This document shows, one piece after another, positions 56,619 to 64,000 of a DNA stretch of 64,000 nt; within the stretch, counting starts at the first letter, position 1; every line of letters begins with the position of its first letter. Source of the stretch: Dechloromonas sp. A34 (GTDB lineage: Bacteria > Pseudomonadota > Gammaproteobacteria > Burkholderiales > Rhodocyclaceae); assembly GCF_026261605.1 (NCBI RefSeq), contig NZ_CP102486.1, positions 992,001-1,056,000 on the forward strand. The letters are read 5' to 3'. Made by a program: the position numbers and the translations under genes. The notes under the pieces are model-generated. The model searched no databases. It worked only from the letters and a program-made list of their open reading frames with translations, and was not told where the DNA came from.

Positions 56619-57713
56619 TCAGACGCGTTCTTCGACCGCGCGCACCCGTGCCGTCGGCGAAACAGCTTCGGGGAACTCGGCAGCCAGTTTGGCCGGATCG
56701 ATCAGCGGGGTCGGCGCGACAAAATCGCTGAGGCGCACCGAGGCGATCAGCGCAGCATAGACCGGATCGAGCTGAAGATCGGCGCTTCGTGTGACCGAGT
56801 TGGCCAGCAGATTCTGCAGCGCGATGGTGGCGGCCGAAGCGCGGCGATCGGCCGCCTGCGTGTCGGCACTGGCGTCTGCCGCCGCTGCGCTCGGGGCGGG
56901 GGCGGCTGCAGGCACGACGGTGTTGGTCGGCACGGCGGTTTCCGGTGCGGTAGTGGCCGCTGTCGTGGTGCCTGGCGGCGTGGTGGGGGTGGCCGCCAGC
57001 AACTCGTCTAGCGTCGCCACGGGCGCTGCGGGCGTCAGTTCGAACAGGGTGTTCTGATCGAGCGCCGCAGTTGTCGTGGCCGCCACCTGCGCCAACCGGG
57101 CCTCGGCCAGCGAGGCATCGGCGGCCTGGCTTTCGAAGCTGTTCAGTTGTGCGCTCAGGGCGTCAATGGCCTGATCGAGCAGGCCCTGGGTGCCGACCGG
57201 GTCGGCCGTGCTGGCGGCATCGAGAATCTGCTGGTCGATGCTCAGCAGCGGAGCGCCGGTGGTCGGTGAGGGCGCGGTCTGGATGCCGATGCCGAGCAGG
57301 CTGTCGAAGTCCGAACTGGCGGCGGTGAGGGCGGTCGCCGCCACTTCGTTGAGCGTCGGGGAGAGCGGCGCCGCCGGCAAGGCGTCGGGTGCCGTAACGA
57401 ACAGGGTTTGCAGACCGGCAACGTTGTCCTGCAAGGCGTTGAAGCTGGCGACCAGGCGCTGGGCTGCGGCTTGGGCGCTCTCCGGCGTAGCTGGATCAGT
57501 GGTTTGCGGGGCGCTCAGCTGGTTTTCCGTGGTCGCGACGGCGGATAGCAACTGGCCGGTAATGGAGAGGTCGACCAGGCTCGAGAAGCTGCTCGCCGTT
57601 GCCGGGCTGGTGGTCGTCGACACGACAATCGGGGTCGGCGAACTCAGCAGCGGAAATGCCACCGGGGCGACGGTGGAAAAGCCGATGGGCGGAACGGAAA
57701 TTGATATGGCCAA
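56619..57713 (-). CDS. Ala/Thr-rich protein with FliD-like segments, unknown function
   Basis: About 364 residues from a TTG at 57713 preceded by GGAGG at a seven-base spacing; the longer reading to 57803 is rejected. It starts MAISISVPPIGFSTVAPVAF, low in charged residues. The middle (RLVASFNALQDNVAGLQTLF, LLGIGIQTAPSPTTGAPLLS, ALSAQLNSFESQAADASLAE) resembles the C-terminal spacing of flagellar cap proteins. A Thr/Ala/Pro-rich tail follows. No flagellar genes are in the window. Function not assigned. Confidence 0.65.
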   Translation of the reverse strand: MAISISVPPIGFSTVAPVAFPLLSSPTPIVVSTTTSPATASSFSSLVDLSITGQLLSAVATTENQLSAPQTTDPATPESAQAAAQRLVASFNALQDNVAGLQTLFVTAPDALPAAPLSPTLNEVAATALTAASSDFDSLLGIGIQTAPSPTTGAPLLSIDQQILDAASTADPVGTQGLLDQAIDALSAQLNSFESQAADASLAEARLAQVAATTTAALDQNTLFELTPAAPVATLDELLAATPTTPPGTTTAATTAPETAVPTNTVVPAAAPAPSAAAADASADTQAADRRASAATIALQNLLANSVTRSADLQLDPVYAALIASVRLSDFVAPTPLIDPAKLAAEFPEAVSPTARVRAVEERV

Positions 57714-57856
57714 GGTTGATCCTCCAAGGCTTGAAGCCTCGTTGAATCTTTGGACAACGGAGCGGAGCCGTGGGTTCAGTGCGTGCCTCGAGCGGCAGCG
57801 CAATTCCCATCGTTAGCCGAAGATGATATGCCGCGCTTCGGGTTAGAATCGGGCGC

Positions 57857-58246
57857 ATGATCGGAATCCTACTCATCACCCATGGCAGCTACGGCGAGGC
57901 ACTCGTGCAGAACGCCTGTCATGTGCTGAACAAGCGCCCGGTTCAACTCAATCAGCTCGGCGTCGCCGCCCAGGACGATCCGCTCGACCTGATGCCGCTG
58001 GCGCGTCAGATGCTTGGTCTGGTCGACAACGGCAAGGGCGTCCTGGTGCTCACCGACATCTTCGGTGCCAGTCCGGCCAACCTCGCCCACAAACTGCTCG
58101 ACCCTGGTCGCATCGAAGGCCTGACCGGCGTCAATCTGCCCATGCTGCTGCGTGCCCTGACCTATCGCGAAAAGGGGATGGAAGTCCTGCTCCAGCGCGC
58201 CAGGGATGGCGGACGCGATGGCGTTTTCAACATGCTGGACCACTGA
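57857..58246 (+). CDS. PTS EIIA component, mannose-family (EIIA-Man-like)
   Basis: 129 residues starting MIGILLITHGSYGEALVQNA; the phosphorylated histidine is H9 in THG. It has VLVLTDIFGASPANLAHKLL, typical of EIIA-Man. It is followed directly by ptsH and ptsI with no EIIB/EIIC in view. This matches the regulatory, non-transporting PTS of betaproteobacteria, in which EIIA phosphorylation signals carbon or nitrogen status. Confidence 0.93.
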   Translation: MIGILLITHGSYGEALVQNACHVLNKRPVQLNQLGVAAQDDPLDLMPLARQMLGLVDNGKGVLVLTDIFGASPANLAHKLLDPGRIEGLTGVNLPMLLRALTYREKGMEVLLQRARDGGRDGVFNMLDH

Positions 58247-58247
58247 A

Positions 58248-58517
58248 ATGCTGACCAGAGACACCGAAATCATCAACAAACTGGGCCTGCATGCCCGGGC
58301 CTCGGCCAAGCTGACCCAGCTTGCCGCCAAATACAAGTGCGAGGTCTGGATGTCCAAGGGGGCGCGGCGCATCAACGCCAAGAGCATCATGGGCGTGATG
58401 ATGCTGGCCGCCGGCAAGGGTTCCAAAATCACCGTCGAAACCGATGGCGCGGACGAGGCAGAGGCGATGGACGCCCTGCTCGCGCTGATCGCCGACTGTT
58501 TTGGCGAAGGCGAGTAG
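58248..58517 (+). CDS. ptsH: Phosphocarrier protein HPr
   Basis: 89 residues from the ATG at 58248. The phosphorylation site is His15 in NKLGLHARASAKLTQLA. The regulatory serine region is INAKSIMGVMMLAAGKGSKI. It passes phosphate from enzyme I to EIIA. It lies one base behind the EIIA gene and four bases before ptsI. Confidence 0.95.
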   Translation: MLTRDTEIINKLGLHARASAKLTQLAAKYKCEVWMSKGARRINAKSIMGVMMLAAGKGSKITVETDGADEAEAMDALLALIADCFGEGE

Positions 58518-58521
58518 CTAC

Positions 58522-60267
58522 ATGAGCTTTACCCTTCACGGTCGGGGTGTTTCGGGAGGGATCGCCATCGGGCGGGCCTTGCTGATGTCGCACGCGACGC
58601 TGGAGGTGTCGCACCTGACCGTTGCGCCGCGCATGGTCGACAAGGAGATTGCCCGTTTCGATGCCGCGGTGAGGGTCGTCAAGGAAGAGCTGGAAGCCAT
58701 GAAGGGCGCGACCGAGCATGCGCCGGCCGAACTCTCGGCCTTCATCGACATCCACACCATGTTCCTGGAGGACCCGGAACTGATCGACAAGCCGCGCGAG
58801 ATCATCCGCGAGCGGCGATGCAATGCCGAATGGGCGCTGGTCCAGCAGATGGAGCACTTGGTCCGCCAGTTCGAACAGTTCGACGACGTCTACCTGCGCG
58901 AGCGCAAGCTCGATGTCCGCCAGGTCGTCGAGCGCGTCATCAAGGAACTGCTCGGCCATCCCAGCCGCGCCGTGATGCGCGCCGGCAAGGGGGTCAAGGA
59001 AGAGCAGCTGATCGTGGTCGCCCACGACCTGTCGCCGGCCGACGTCATTACCTTCAAGGAACACCGCTTCGCTTCCTTCATCACCGACGTTGGCGGTGCC
59101 ACCTCGCATACGGCGATCTTGGCGCGCAGCATGGCGATCCCCTCGGTGGTCGGCATGGAAAATGCCCGCTCGCTGATCCGCGACGGCGAGCTGCTGATCG
59201 TCGATGGCCAGCGCGGCGTCGTCATCGTCAATCCCGACCCGCGTGTGCTGGATGAATACAAGCTCCGCAAGAACCAGATCGAGCTTGAGGAAACCAAGCT
59301 CAAGCGCCTGAAGACGGCCAAGTCGCAGACCATCGACGGCGTCCAGGTGCAGCTGTTCGCCAATATCGAACTGCCCGGTGACATCCCCGAAGCCCTGGAA
59401 GGCGGAGCCGAAGGCGTTGGCCTGTTCCGCACCGAATTTCTCTTCCTCGACCGCGGCGACATGCCCGACGAGCGCGAGCAGTACGAGGCCTACAAGCGGG
59501 TGGTCAAGGGCATGGCTGGACGGCCGGTGACCATTCGCACCTTCGATCTCGGCAACGACAAGGACCTGCGTCCCGATTCCAGCTTCGGCGACCGCGTCAA
59601 GACCAATCCGGCCCTCGGCCGGCGGGCCATCCGCCTGTCGCTGGCCGAGCCGCAGATGTTCCAGACGCAGTTGCGGGCCATCCTGCGTGCCTCGAAATAC
59701 GGGCCGATCAAGCTCTTGATCCCGATGCTCGCCCATGCCCACGAGATCGACCAGACGCTGGCCGCGCTGGAGCAGGCCAAATCCAGCCTGCGCGGCGAGA
59801 AGATCACCTTCGACGAGAACATCGAGGTCGGCGGCATGATCGAAATCCCGGCCGCCGCGCTGGCTATCGGCCTTTTCCTGCGTCGGCTCGATTTCCTCTC
59901 GATCGGCACCAACGACCTGATCCAGTACACGCTGGCCATCGACCGTTCCGACGAACAGGTGTCCTCGCTCTACGACCCGCTGCACCCGGCGGTGCTGATG
60001 CTGCTCGCCCACACCATTACCAGTGCCGAGAAGGTTGGAGTCCCGGTCTCGGTGTGCGGCGAAATGGCCGGCGACCCCAAGCTGACCCGCCTCTTCCTCG
60101 GCATGGGGCTGCGCATCTTCTCGATGCATCCGTCGCAGATCCTCAAGGTCAAGAACCGGGTCCTCAAGGCCGATGTCAGCGATATTGCCCCCACCGTCCG
60201 CCGCATGCTGCGCCTCGAAGAGCCGGGCAAGCTGCGCGAGGCGCTGGAAAAGCTCAACGCTTCCTGA
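58522..60267 (+). CDS. ptsI: PTS enzyme I (phosphoenolpyruvate-protein phosphotransferase)
   Basis: 581 residues from the ATG at 58522 ([20 protein letters not shown]). The active histidine is His196 in [20 protein letters not shown]. The PEP-binding domain has [46 protein letters not shown] and the active-site cysteine region [10 protein letters not shown]. It takes phosphate from PEP and hands it to HPr. Confidence 0.96.
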   Translation: MSFTLHGRGVSGGIAIGRALLMSHATLEVSHLTVAPRMVDKEIARFDAAVRVVKEELEAMKGATEHAPAELSAFIDIHTMFLEDPELIDKPREIIRERRCNAEWALVQQMEHLVRQFEQFDDVYLRERKLDVRQVVERVIKELLGHPSRAVMRAGKGVKEEQLIVVAHDLSPADVITFKEHRFASFITDVGGATSHTAILARSMAIPSVVGMENARSLIRDGELLIVDGQRGVVIVNPDPRVLDEYKLRKNQIELEETKLKRLKTAKSQTIDGVQVQLFANIELPGDIPEALEGGAEGVGLFRTEFLFLDRGDMPDEREQYEAYKRVVKGMAGRPVTIRTFDLGNDKDLRPDSSFGDRVKTNPALGRRAIRLSLAEPQMFQTQLRAILRASKYGPIKLLIPMLAHAHEIDQTLAALEQAKSSLRGEKITFDENIEVGGMIEIPAAALAIGLFLRRLDFLSIGTNDLIQYTLAIDRSDEQVSSLYDPLHPAVLMLLAHTITSAEKVGVPVSVCGEMAGDPKLTRLFLGMGLRIFSMHPSQILKVKNRVLKADVSDIAPTVRRMLRLEEPGKLREALEKLNAS

Positions 60268-60272
60268 GTGCC

Positions 60273-60610
60273 ATGACGACCGGTAGCGCCTGGTTCGTAT
60301 TGTTCATCGCCGGCCTCTGCGAAATCGGCTGGGCGGTCGGGCTCAAATATACCGCGGGCTTCAGCCGCTTGTGGCCGTCGGTTGCCACGCTGGTGGCGAT
60401 GGCGGCCAGCGTCGTGCTGCTCGCCTGGTCGTTGAAGGTGCTGCCGCTGGGCACTGCCTATGCGGTGTGGACCGGGATCGGCGCGGTCGGCACGGCGATT
60501 CTCGGCATCTTCCTGTTCGGGAGTCGCGGGAAGTGGCGCGCCTGGTCAGCATCGGGCTGATCGTCGCCGGTATTGTCGGGCTCAAGCTGCTGACCCCGGA
60601 CAGCCACTGA
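60273..60610 (+). CDS. sugE: SugE/SMR-family small multidrug (guanidinium-type) exporter (frame broken at 60519-60521)
   Basis: From the ATG at 60273 the first frame gives four-helix SMR sequence: [20 protein letters not shown] (with the key membrane glutamate), [20 protein letters not shown] and LGIFLFG. At the GGG run 60519-60521 the frame jumps to [20 protein letters not shown], then LKLLTPDSH. One extra G restores a normal protein of about 112 residues. SugE/Gdx members export guanidinium or quaternary cations. It starts five bases after ptsI. Confidence 0.88.
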
Positions 60611-60611
60611 G

Positions 60612-62054
60612 TTACATCAGGAACAGCGTTGCCAGCCCGAGGAAGATGAAGAAGCCGCCGGAGTCGGTCAGGGCAGTGATCATCACCGAGCCGCCGATGG
60701 CCGGATCGGCGCCGAATTTCTGACGGAGCAGCGGGATGCCGACGCCGGCCGAGGCGGCGAGCAGCAGGTTCAGGGTCATCGCCGCCGTCATCACGATACC
60801 GAGTTTGAAGCTGCCGTAGAGCCACCAGGCGGCGATGCCAAGCAGGCCGCCCCAGATCAGGCCGTTGATGCTGGCGACGCCGAGTTCCTTGCGCAGCAGG
60901 CGGCGCATGGCGTCCGGTTGGACCTGGCCCATGGCGATGGCGCGGACGATCATGGTGATCGTCTGGTTGCCCGAGTTGCCGCCGATGCCGGCGACGATCG
61001 GCATCAGCGCGGCAAGCGCCACCAGCTTTTCGATCGAATCCTCGAAGGCGCCGATGACGCGGGAGGCGACGAAGGCGGTGACCAGATTGACGGCCAGCCA
61101 GGCCCAGCGGTTTTTCACCGAGTCCCAGACCGAGGCGAAAATGTCTTCTTCCTCGCGCAGACCGGCCTGAGCCAATTGCTCGTGCTCGGCTTCTTCGCGG
61201 ATGTAGTCCACCACCTCGTTGACCGTCACACGGCCGACCAGCTTGCCCGCCGGATCGACCACCGGGGCCGACACCAGGTCGTAGCGTTCGAAGGCCTTGG
61301 CGGCCTCGTCGGCCAGATCGTCAGGTTCGAGTTCGACAAAATCGGTCTGCATCAGGGCACCGACTTCGACCTCGATCTCGTTGACCAGCAGGATATTCAG
61401 CGGCAGCACGCCTTTGAGGCGCTCGTCGCGGTCGATCACGAACAGCTGGTCGGTGTGGTCGGGCAGTTCGTCGAAGCGGCGCAGGTAGCGGAGCACGACT
61501 TCGAGGGTGACGTCCTCGCGCACGGTGACCATGTCGAAGTCCATGATCGAGCCGACCGAGTCTTCCGGGTAGGACATCGCGGCGCGCAGTTGCTCGCGTT
61601 CCTCGACCGAGAGGCCGCGGAAGACATCGTCGATAACGCCCTGCGGCAAGTCGGGGGCGAGGTCGGCCAGCTCGTCGGCGTCGAGCGTCTCGGCGGCGGC
61701 GACCAGCTCGGTGCGCTCCATCGAGTCGATCAGGGTCTCGCGGACGGCATCCGAGACTTCGAGCAGGATCTCGCCTTCGCGCTCGGCTTTGACCAGGTCC
61801 CAGGCGATTAGACGTTCGTCGAGCGGCAGCGCCTCGAGGATGTAGGCGATGTCGGCCGGGTGCATCGGCTCCAGCTTGTGCTGGAGTTCGTGCAGATGCT
61901 GCTTGTGGACGATCTCCTCGACCACGTCGTGGCGCGGCCCCTCCTGCCGGTGCACCAGTTCCTCGACCAGCTTGTGCCGGGCGAGCAGGGTCTGCACCTC
62001 GGCGAGGCGCTCCTGCAAGTCGTCGGTGTCGGTCAGCTGGGCTTCTTCGCTCAT
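60612..62054 (-). CDS. mgtE: Magnesium transporter MgtE
   Basis: About 480 residues from the ATG at 62054 (MSEEAQLTDTDDLQERLAEV); an in-frame ATG at 62081 would add nine. It has the MgtE N-domain (EPMHPADIAYILEALPLDER, PDLPQGVIDDVFRGLSVEER), CBS pair (SVGSIMDFDMVTVREDVTLE, LVGRVTVNEVVDYIREEAEH) and five membrane helices with MPIVAGIGGNSGNQTITMIV and MITALTDSGGFFIFLGLATL. It is a gated Mg2+ channel of the inner membrane; the N and CBS domains sense intracellular Mg2+. It converges on sugE. Confidence 0.94.
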   Translation of the reverse strand: MSEEAQLTDTDDLQERLAEVQTLLARHKLVEELVHRQEGPRHDVVEEIVHKQHLHELQHKLEPMHPADIAYILEALPLDERLIAWDLVKAEREGEILLEVSDAVRETLIDSMERTELVAAAETLDADELADLAPDLPQGVIDDVFRGLSVEEREQLRAAMSYPEDSVGSIMDFDMVTVREDVTLEVVLRYLRRFDELPDHTDQLFVIDRDERLKGVLPLNILLVNEIEVEVGALMQTDFVELEPDDLADEAAKAFERYDLVSAPVVDPAGKLVGRVTVNEVVDYIREEAEHEQLAQAGLREEEDIFASVWDSVKNRWAWLAVNLVTAFVASRVIGAFEDSIEKLVALAALMPIVAGIGGNSGNQTITMIVRAIAMGQVQPDAMRRLLRKELGVASINGLIWGGLLGIAAWWLYGSFKLGIVMTAAMTLNLLLAASAGVGIPLLRQKFGADPAIGGSVMITALTDSGGFFIFLGLATLFLM

Positions 62055-62145
62055 GGTGCGGTGCCGCAAAAGGTCAGCCATTTTAGCATCCGCCGCATGT
62101 CAGGGCTTTGACAAAATCGCCGCTTGAAGCAACCCGGAACGCGGT

Positions 62146-62841
62146 TTACGGAACCTCGGTCCCCGGCATGCGGCCGAGGATGATCGCCGTCTTGCGACCG
62201 AGGCCGGCGGCGCCGCGATTGCGGTCGTAGTAACGCGGGTTCGGCACCATCCCGGCCAGGCGCGCCGCCTGCTCGGGGCCGAGCTGGGCGGCGCCGATGT
62301 TGTAGTAATGGCGGGCGGCTGCCTCGGCGCCGAAAACGCCGTTACCCCACTCGATCACGTTCAGGTAGACCTCGAGAATCCGCCGTTTGCTCCACAGGTT
62401 TTCCAGCATCAGCGTGATGATCGCTTCCTCGGCCTTGCGCACATATGACTTGGTCGGCGTCAGGAAAAGGTTTTTCGCCAATTGCTGACTGATGGTCGAA
62501 CCGCCGGCCGCGAAGCGTTTCCGTTTCTGGTTCTTTTCCATGGCTTTCTGCATGCCTTCCCAGTCGAAGCCTTCATGATCGACGAACTTGGCGTCTTCGG
62601 CCGCGACGATGGCGCGTTTCAGGTGGATGGAAATCCGCTCGTAGGGTACCCACTGTTTCTTCAACTGGGCATCCGGTTTCTTTTCTCGTAACTCGCCGAG
62701 GCGGATTTCCATGAAGCGCGTCGTGCCCGGGTTGCCCCAGCCCCAGAACAGCACCCAGCCGAGCAGCCAGAGCTGCCAGGCGAGAAAAAGCCCGAGCAGG
62801 CCGAGCAGGGCCCATTTGACGTAGTGGCCGACGATTCTCAT
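62146..62841 (-). CDS. mtgA: Monofunctional biosynthetic peptidoglycan transglycosylase MtgA
   Basis: 231 residues. One N-terminal membrane helix (WALLGLLGLFLAWQLWLLGW) is followed by a GT51 domain with the catalytic glutamate in AIVAAEDAKFVDHEGFDWEG, STISQQLAKNLFLTPTKSYV, ENLWSKRRILEVYLNVIEWG and GVFGAEAAARHYYNIGAAQL. It polymerises lipid II into glycan chains. Normal MtgA length, no transpeptidase domain. Confidence 0.94.
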   Translation of the reverse strand: MRIVGHYVKWALLGLLGLFLAWQLWLLGWVLFWGWGNPGTTRFMEIRLGELREKKPDAQLKKQWVPYERISIHLKRAIVAAEDAKFVDHEGFDWEGMQKAMEKNQKRKRFAAGGSTISQQLAKNLFLTPTKSYVRKAEEAIITLMLENLWSKRRILEVYLNVIEWGNGVFGAEAAARHYYNIGAAQLGPEQAARLAGMVPNPRYYDRNRGAAGLGRKTAIILGRMPGTEVP

Positions 62842-62865
62842 CGGGACAACTGGGGCGCCGGCCGC

Positions 62866-62896
62866 CTAGTACCACAAGGACAAAGGCAGGCACTAG
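62866..62896. repeat. 31-bp CTAG-bounded palindromic repeat, copy 3
   Basis: It begins CTAGTACCA and ends AGGCACTAG, with centre CAAGGACAAAGGC, the same length as copies 1 and 2. On the minus strand the arms pair over eight bases, including one G-U. Its right CTAG supplies the TAG stop of gabD (62893-62895). Confidence 0.7.
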
Positions 62897-64000
62897 CCAT
62901 TGATGTCGAAGCAGAGGTATTTGACTTCCAGGTATTCCTCAATGCCGTAGGCCGAACCTTCGCGCCCGATGCCGGACTGCTTGATGCCGCCGAAGGGGGC
63001 GACCTCGTTCGAAATCAGGCCGGTATTGATGCCGACCATGCCGTATTCCAGCGCCTCGCTGACTCGCCAGCAGCGGCCGATGTCGCGGCTGAAGAAATAG
63101 GCGGCCAAGCCGAATTCGGTATCGTTGGCCATCGCGATGGCCTGCTGCTCGGTGTCGAAGCGGAAGAGCGGGGCGACCGGACCGAAGGTTTCCTCGCGCG
63201 CCACCTTCATCTCGGTCGTGACATCGGCCAGCACGGTCGGCTGGTAGAAGTTGCCACCCAGGGCGTGGCGGGCGCCGCCGCTGAGCACGCGGGCGCCCTT
63301 GCTCAGTGCATCGGCGACATGGGCCTCGACCTTGGCCAGGCCGGCGGCGTTGATCAGCGGCCCCTGGGTGACACCGGCCTCGGTGCCGGGGCCGACCTTG
63401 AGGCTGCGGCTCTTTTCGGCCAGCTTGGCAGCGAATTCCTCGTAGATGCCCGACTGCACCAGGAAGCGGTTGGCGCAGACGCAGGTCTGGCCGGTGTTGC
63501 GGTACTTGGCGGTGATCGCGCCATCGACTGCGGCATCGACATCGGCGTCGTCGAAGACGATGAAGGGGGCGTTGCCGCCCAGTTCGAGTGACAGCTTTTT
63601 GACAGTCGGAGCGCTCTGCGCCATCAGCAGGCGGCCGACGGCGGTCGAACCGGTGAAGGAGAGCTTGCGGACGATCGGGCTGGCGGTCAGTTCGCCGCCG
63701 ATGGCCTGCGGGTTGCCGGTCACGACGTTGAAGACGCCGGCCGGGAATCCTGCCTGTTCGGCCAGGGCGGCCAGGGCCAGCGCGGTTAATGGCGTCGCCT
63801 CGGCCGGCTTGACGACCACCGGGCAGCCGGCGGCGAGCGCCGGGGCCACCTTGCGGGTGATCATCGCGAGCGGGAAATTCCACGGCGTGATCGCGGCGCA
63901 GACGCCGATCGGCTGCTTGATGACCACCAGGCGCTTGTCGGCGGTCGGGCTGGGGATGCTTTCACCGTAAGTGCGCTTGCCTTCCTCGGCGAACCATTCG
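62893..64000 (-). CDS. gabD: NAD(P)-dependent succinate-semialdehyde dehydrogenase (5' end beyond window)
   Basis: About 369 C-terminal residues of an aldehyde dehydrogenase. The visible part starts [20 protein letters not shown] and includes [35 protein letters not shown], the catalytic Glu in [20 protein letters not shown], the catalytic Cys in [25 protein letters not shown] and [20 protein letters not shown]. The cysteine pair CVC and [12 protein letters not shown] end are typical of GabD, which oxidises succinate semialdehyde to succinate. The start lies beyond 64000. Confidence 0.9.
   Translation of the reverse strand, partial: EWFAEEGKRTYGESIPSPTADKRLVVIKQPIGVCAAITPWNFPLAMITRKVAPALAAGCPVVVKPAEATPLTALALAALAEQAGFPAGVFNVVTGNPQAIGGELTASPIVRKLSFTGSTAVGRLLMAQSAPTVKKLSLELGGNAPFIVFDDADVDAAVDGAITAKYRNTGQTCVCANRFLVQSGIYEEFAAKLAEKSRSLKVGPGTEAGVTQGPLINAAGLAKVEAHVADALSKGARVLSGGARHALGGNFYQPTVLADVTTEMKVAREETFGPVAPLFRFDTEQQAIAMANDTEFGLAAYFFSRDIGRCWRVSEALEYGMVGINTGLISNEVAPFGGIKQSGIGREGSAYGIEEYLEVKYLCFDING

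Noticed and set aside
1..64000. tRNA, rRNA, CRISPR arrays, insertion sequences or prophage
   Set aside because: I noticed none while reading both strands; no transposase, integrase or repeat-spacer array is visible.

Overview
The window is GC-rich betaproteobacterial chromosome, most likely Rhodocyclales (Dechloromonas/Azonexus-like). This is inferred from gene content: a tol-pal-queE block, the ruvCAB block, a PEP-CTERM protein, a regulatory PTS and several c-type cytochromes. I ran no database search. Most of it is housekeeping sequence on both strands, with two more AT-rich accessory patches near 45.2-46.4 kb and 49.8-51.7 kb.

Layout. 1-1371 (minus): zapB-like, zapA, a 6S RNA with its terminator, an EVE-domain gene and the start of a TauE/SafE gene. 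1490-16183 (plus): a cobalamin riboswitch followed by ten tightly packed genes for corrinoid uptake and processing. They are btuB, a FecCD-type permease, an ABC ATPase, cobO, an exported CbiZ-nitrilase fusion, an exported and membrane-anchored CobN-like chelatase, a MotA/TolQ/ExbB-like protein, a DUF2149 protein with a TolR-like motif, a second TonB receptor, and cobB/cbiA. 16.2-22.0 kb: Tim44-like, selO, a PEP-CTERM protein with a sigma-54-type promoter, a YeeE/YedE transporter and queC. 22.1-26.6 kb: livKHMGF. 26.7-32.6 kb (minus): ybgC-tolQRAB-pal-cpoB-queE-pilZ. 32.7-39.4 kb: two cytochromes, then yebC-hemerythrin-DMT-ruvC-ruvA-perM-ruvB. 39.5-45 kb: a HerA-like ATPase with a possible nuclease, an alpha/beta hydrolase, DUF2917 and two LysR genes. 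45.2-46.3 kb: two cassette-like genes with attC-like ends. 46.5-49.6 kb: PBP1A and a methyltransferase. 50.4-51.5 kb: a two-TM plus Nudix gene. 51.8-57.7 kb: a pyruvyltransferase-like gene, ilvE, a DUF3365 haem protein, LysR, DMT and a FliD-like gene. 57.8-64 kb: PTS EIIA/HPr/EI, sugE, mgtE, mtgA and gabD (cut by the window end).

The most interesting system is the riboswitch-controlled locus. It appears to place corrinoid-modifying enzymes (amidohydrolase/nitrilase and CobN-like chelatase) outside the cytoplasm, next to an ExbB/TolR-like ion-channel pair and two TonB receptors. CobS/CobT and BtuF are not present in the window. I infer a proton-motive-force-coupled periplasmic tetrapyrrole or corrinoid processing machine.

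Sequence-quality caution: seven genes (ABC ATPase, second TonB receptor, tolA, two LysR genes, methyltransferase, sugE) carry eight frame breaks. Each is repaired by adding one G or C to a short G/C run, so they look like sequencing or assembly deletions rather than real pseudogenes. A 31-bp palindromic repeat occurs three times, each time supplying the TAG stop codon of a gene.
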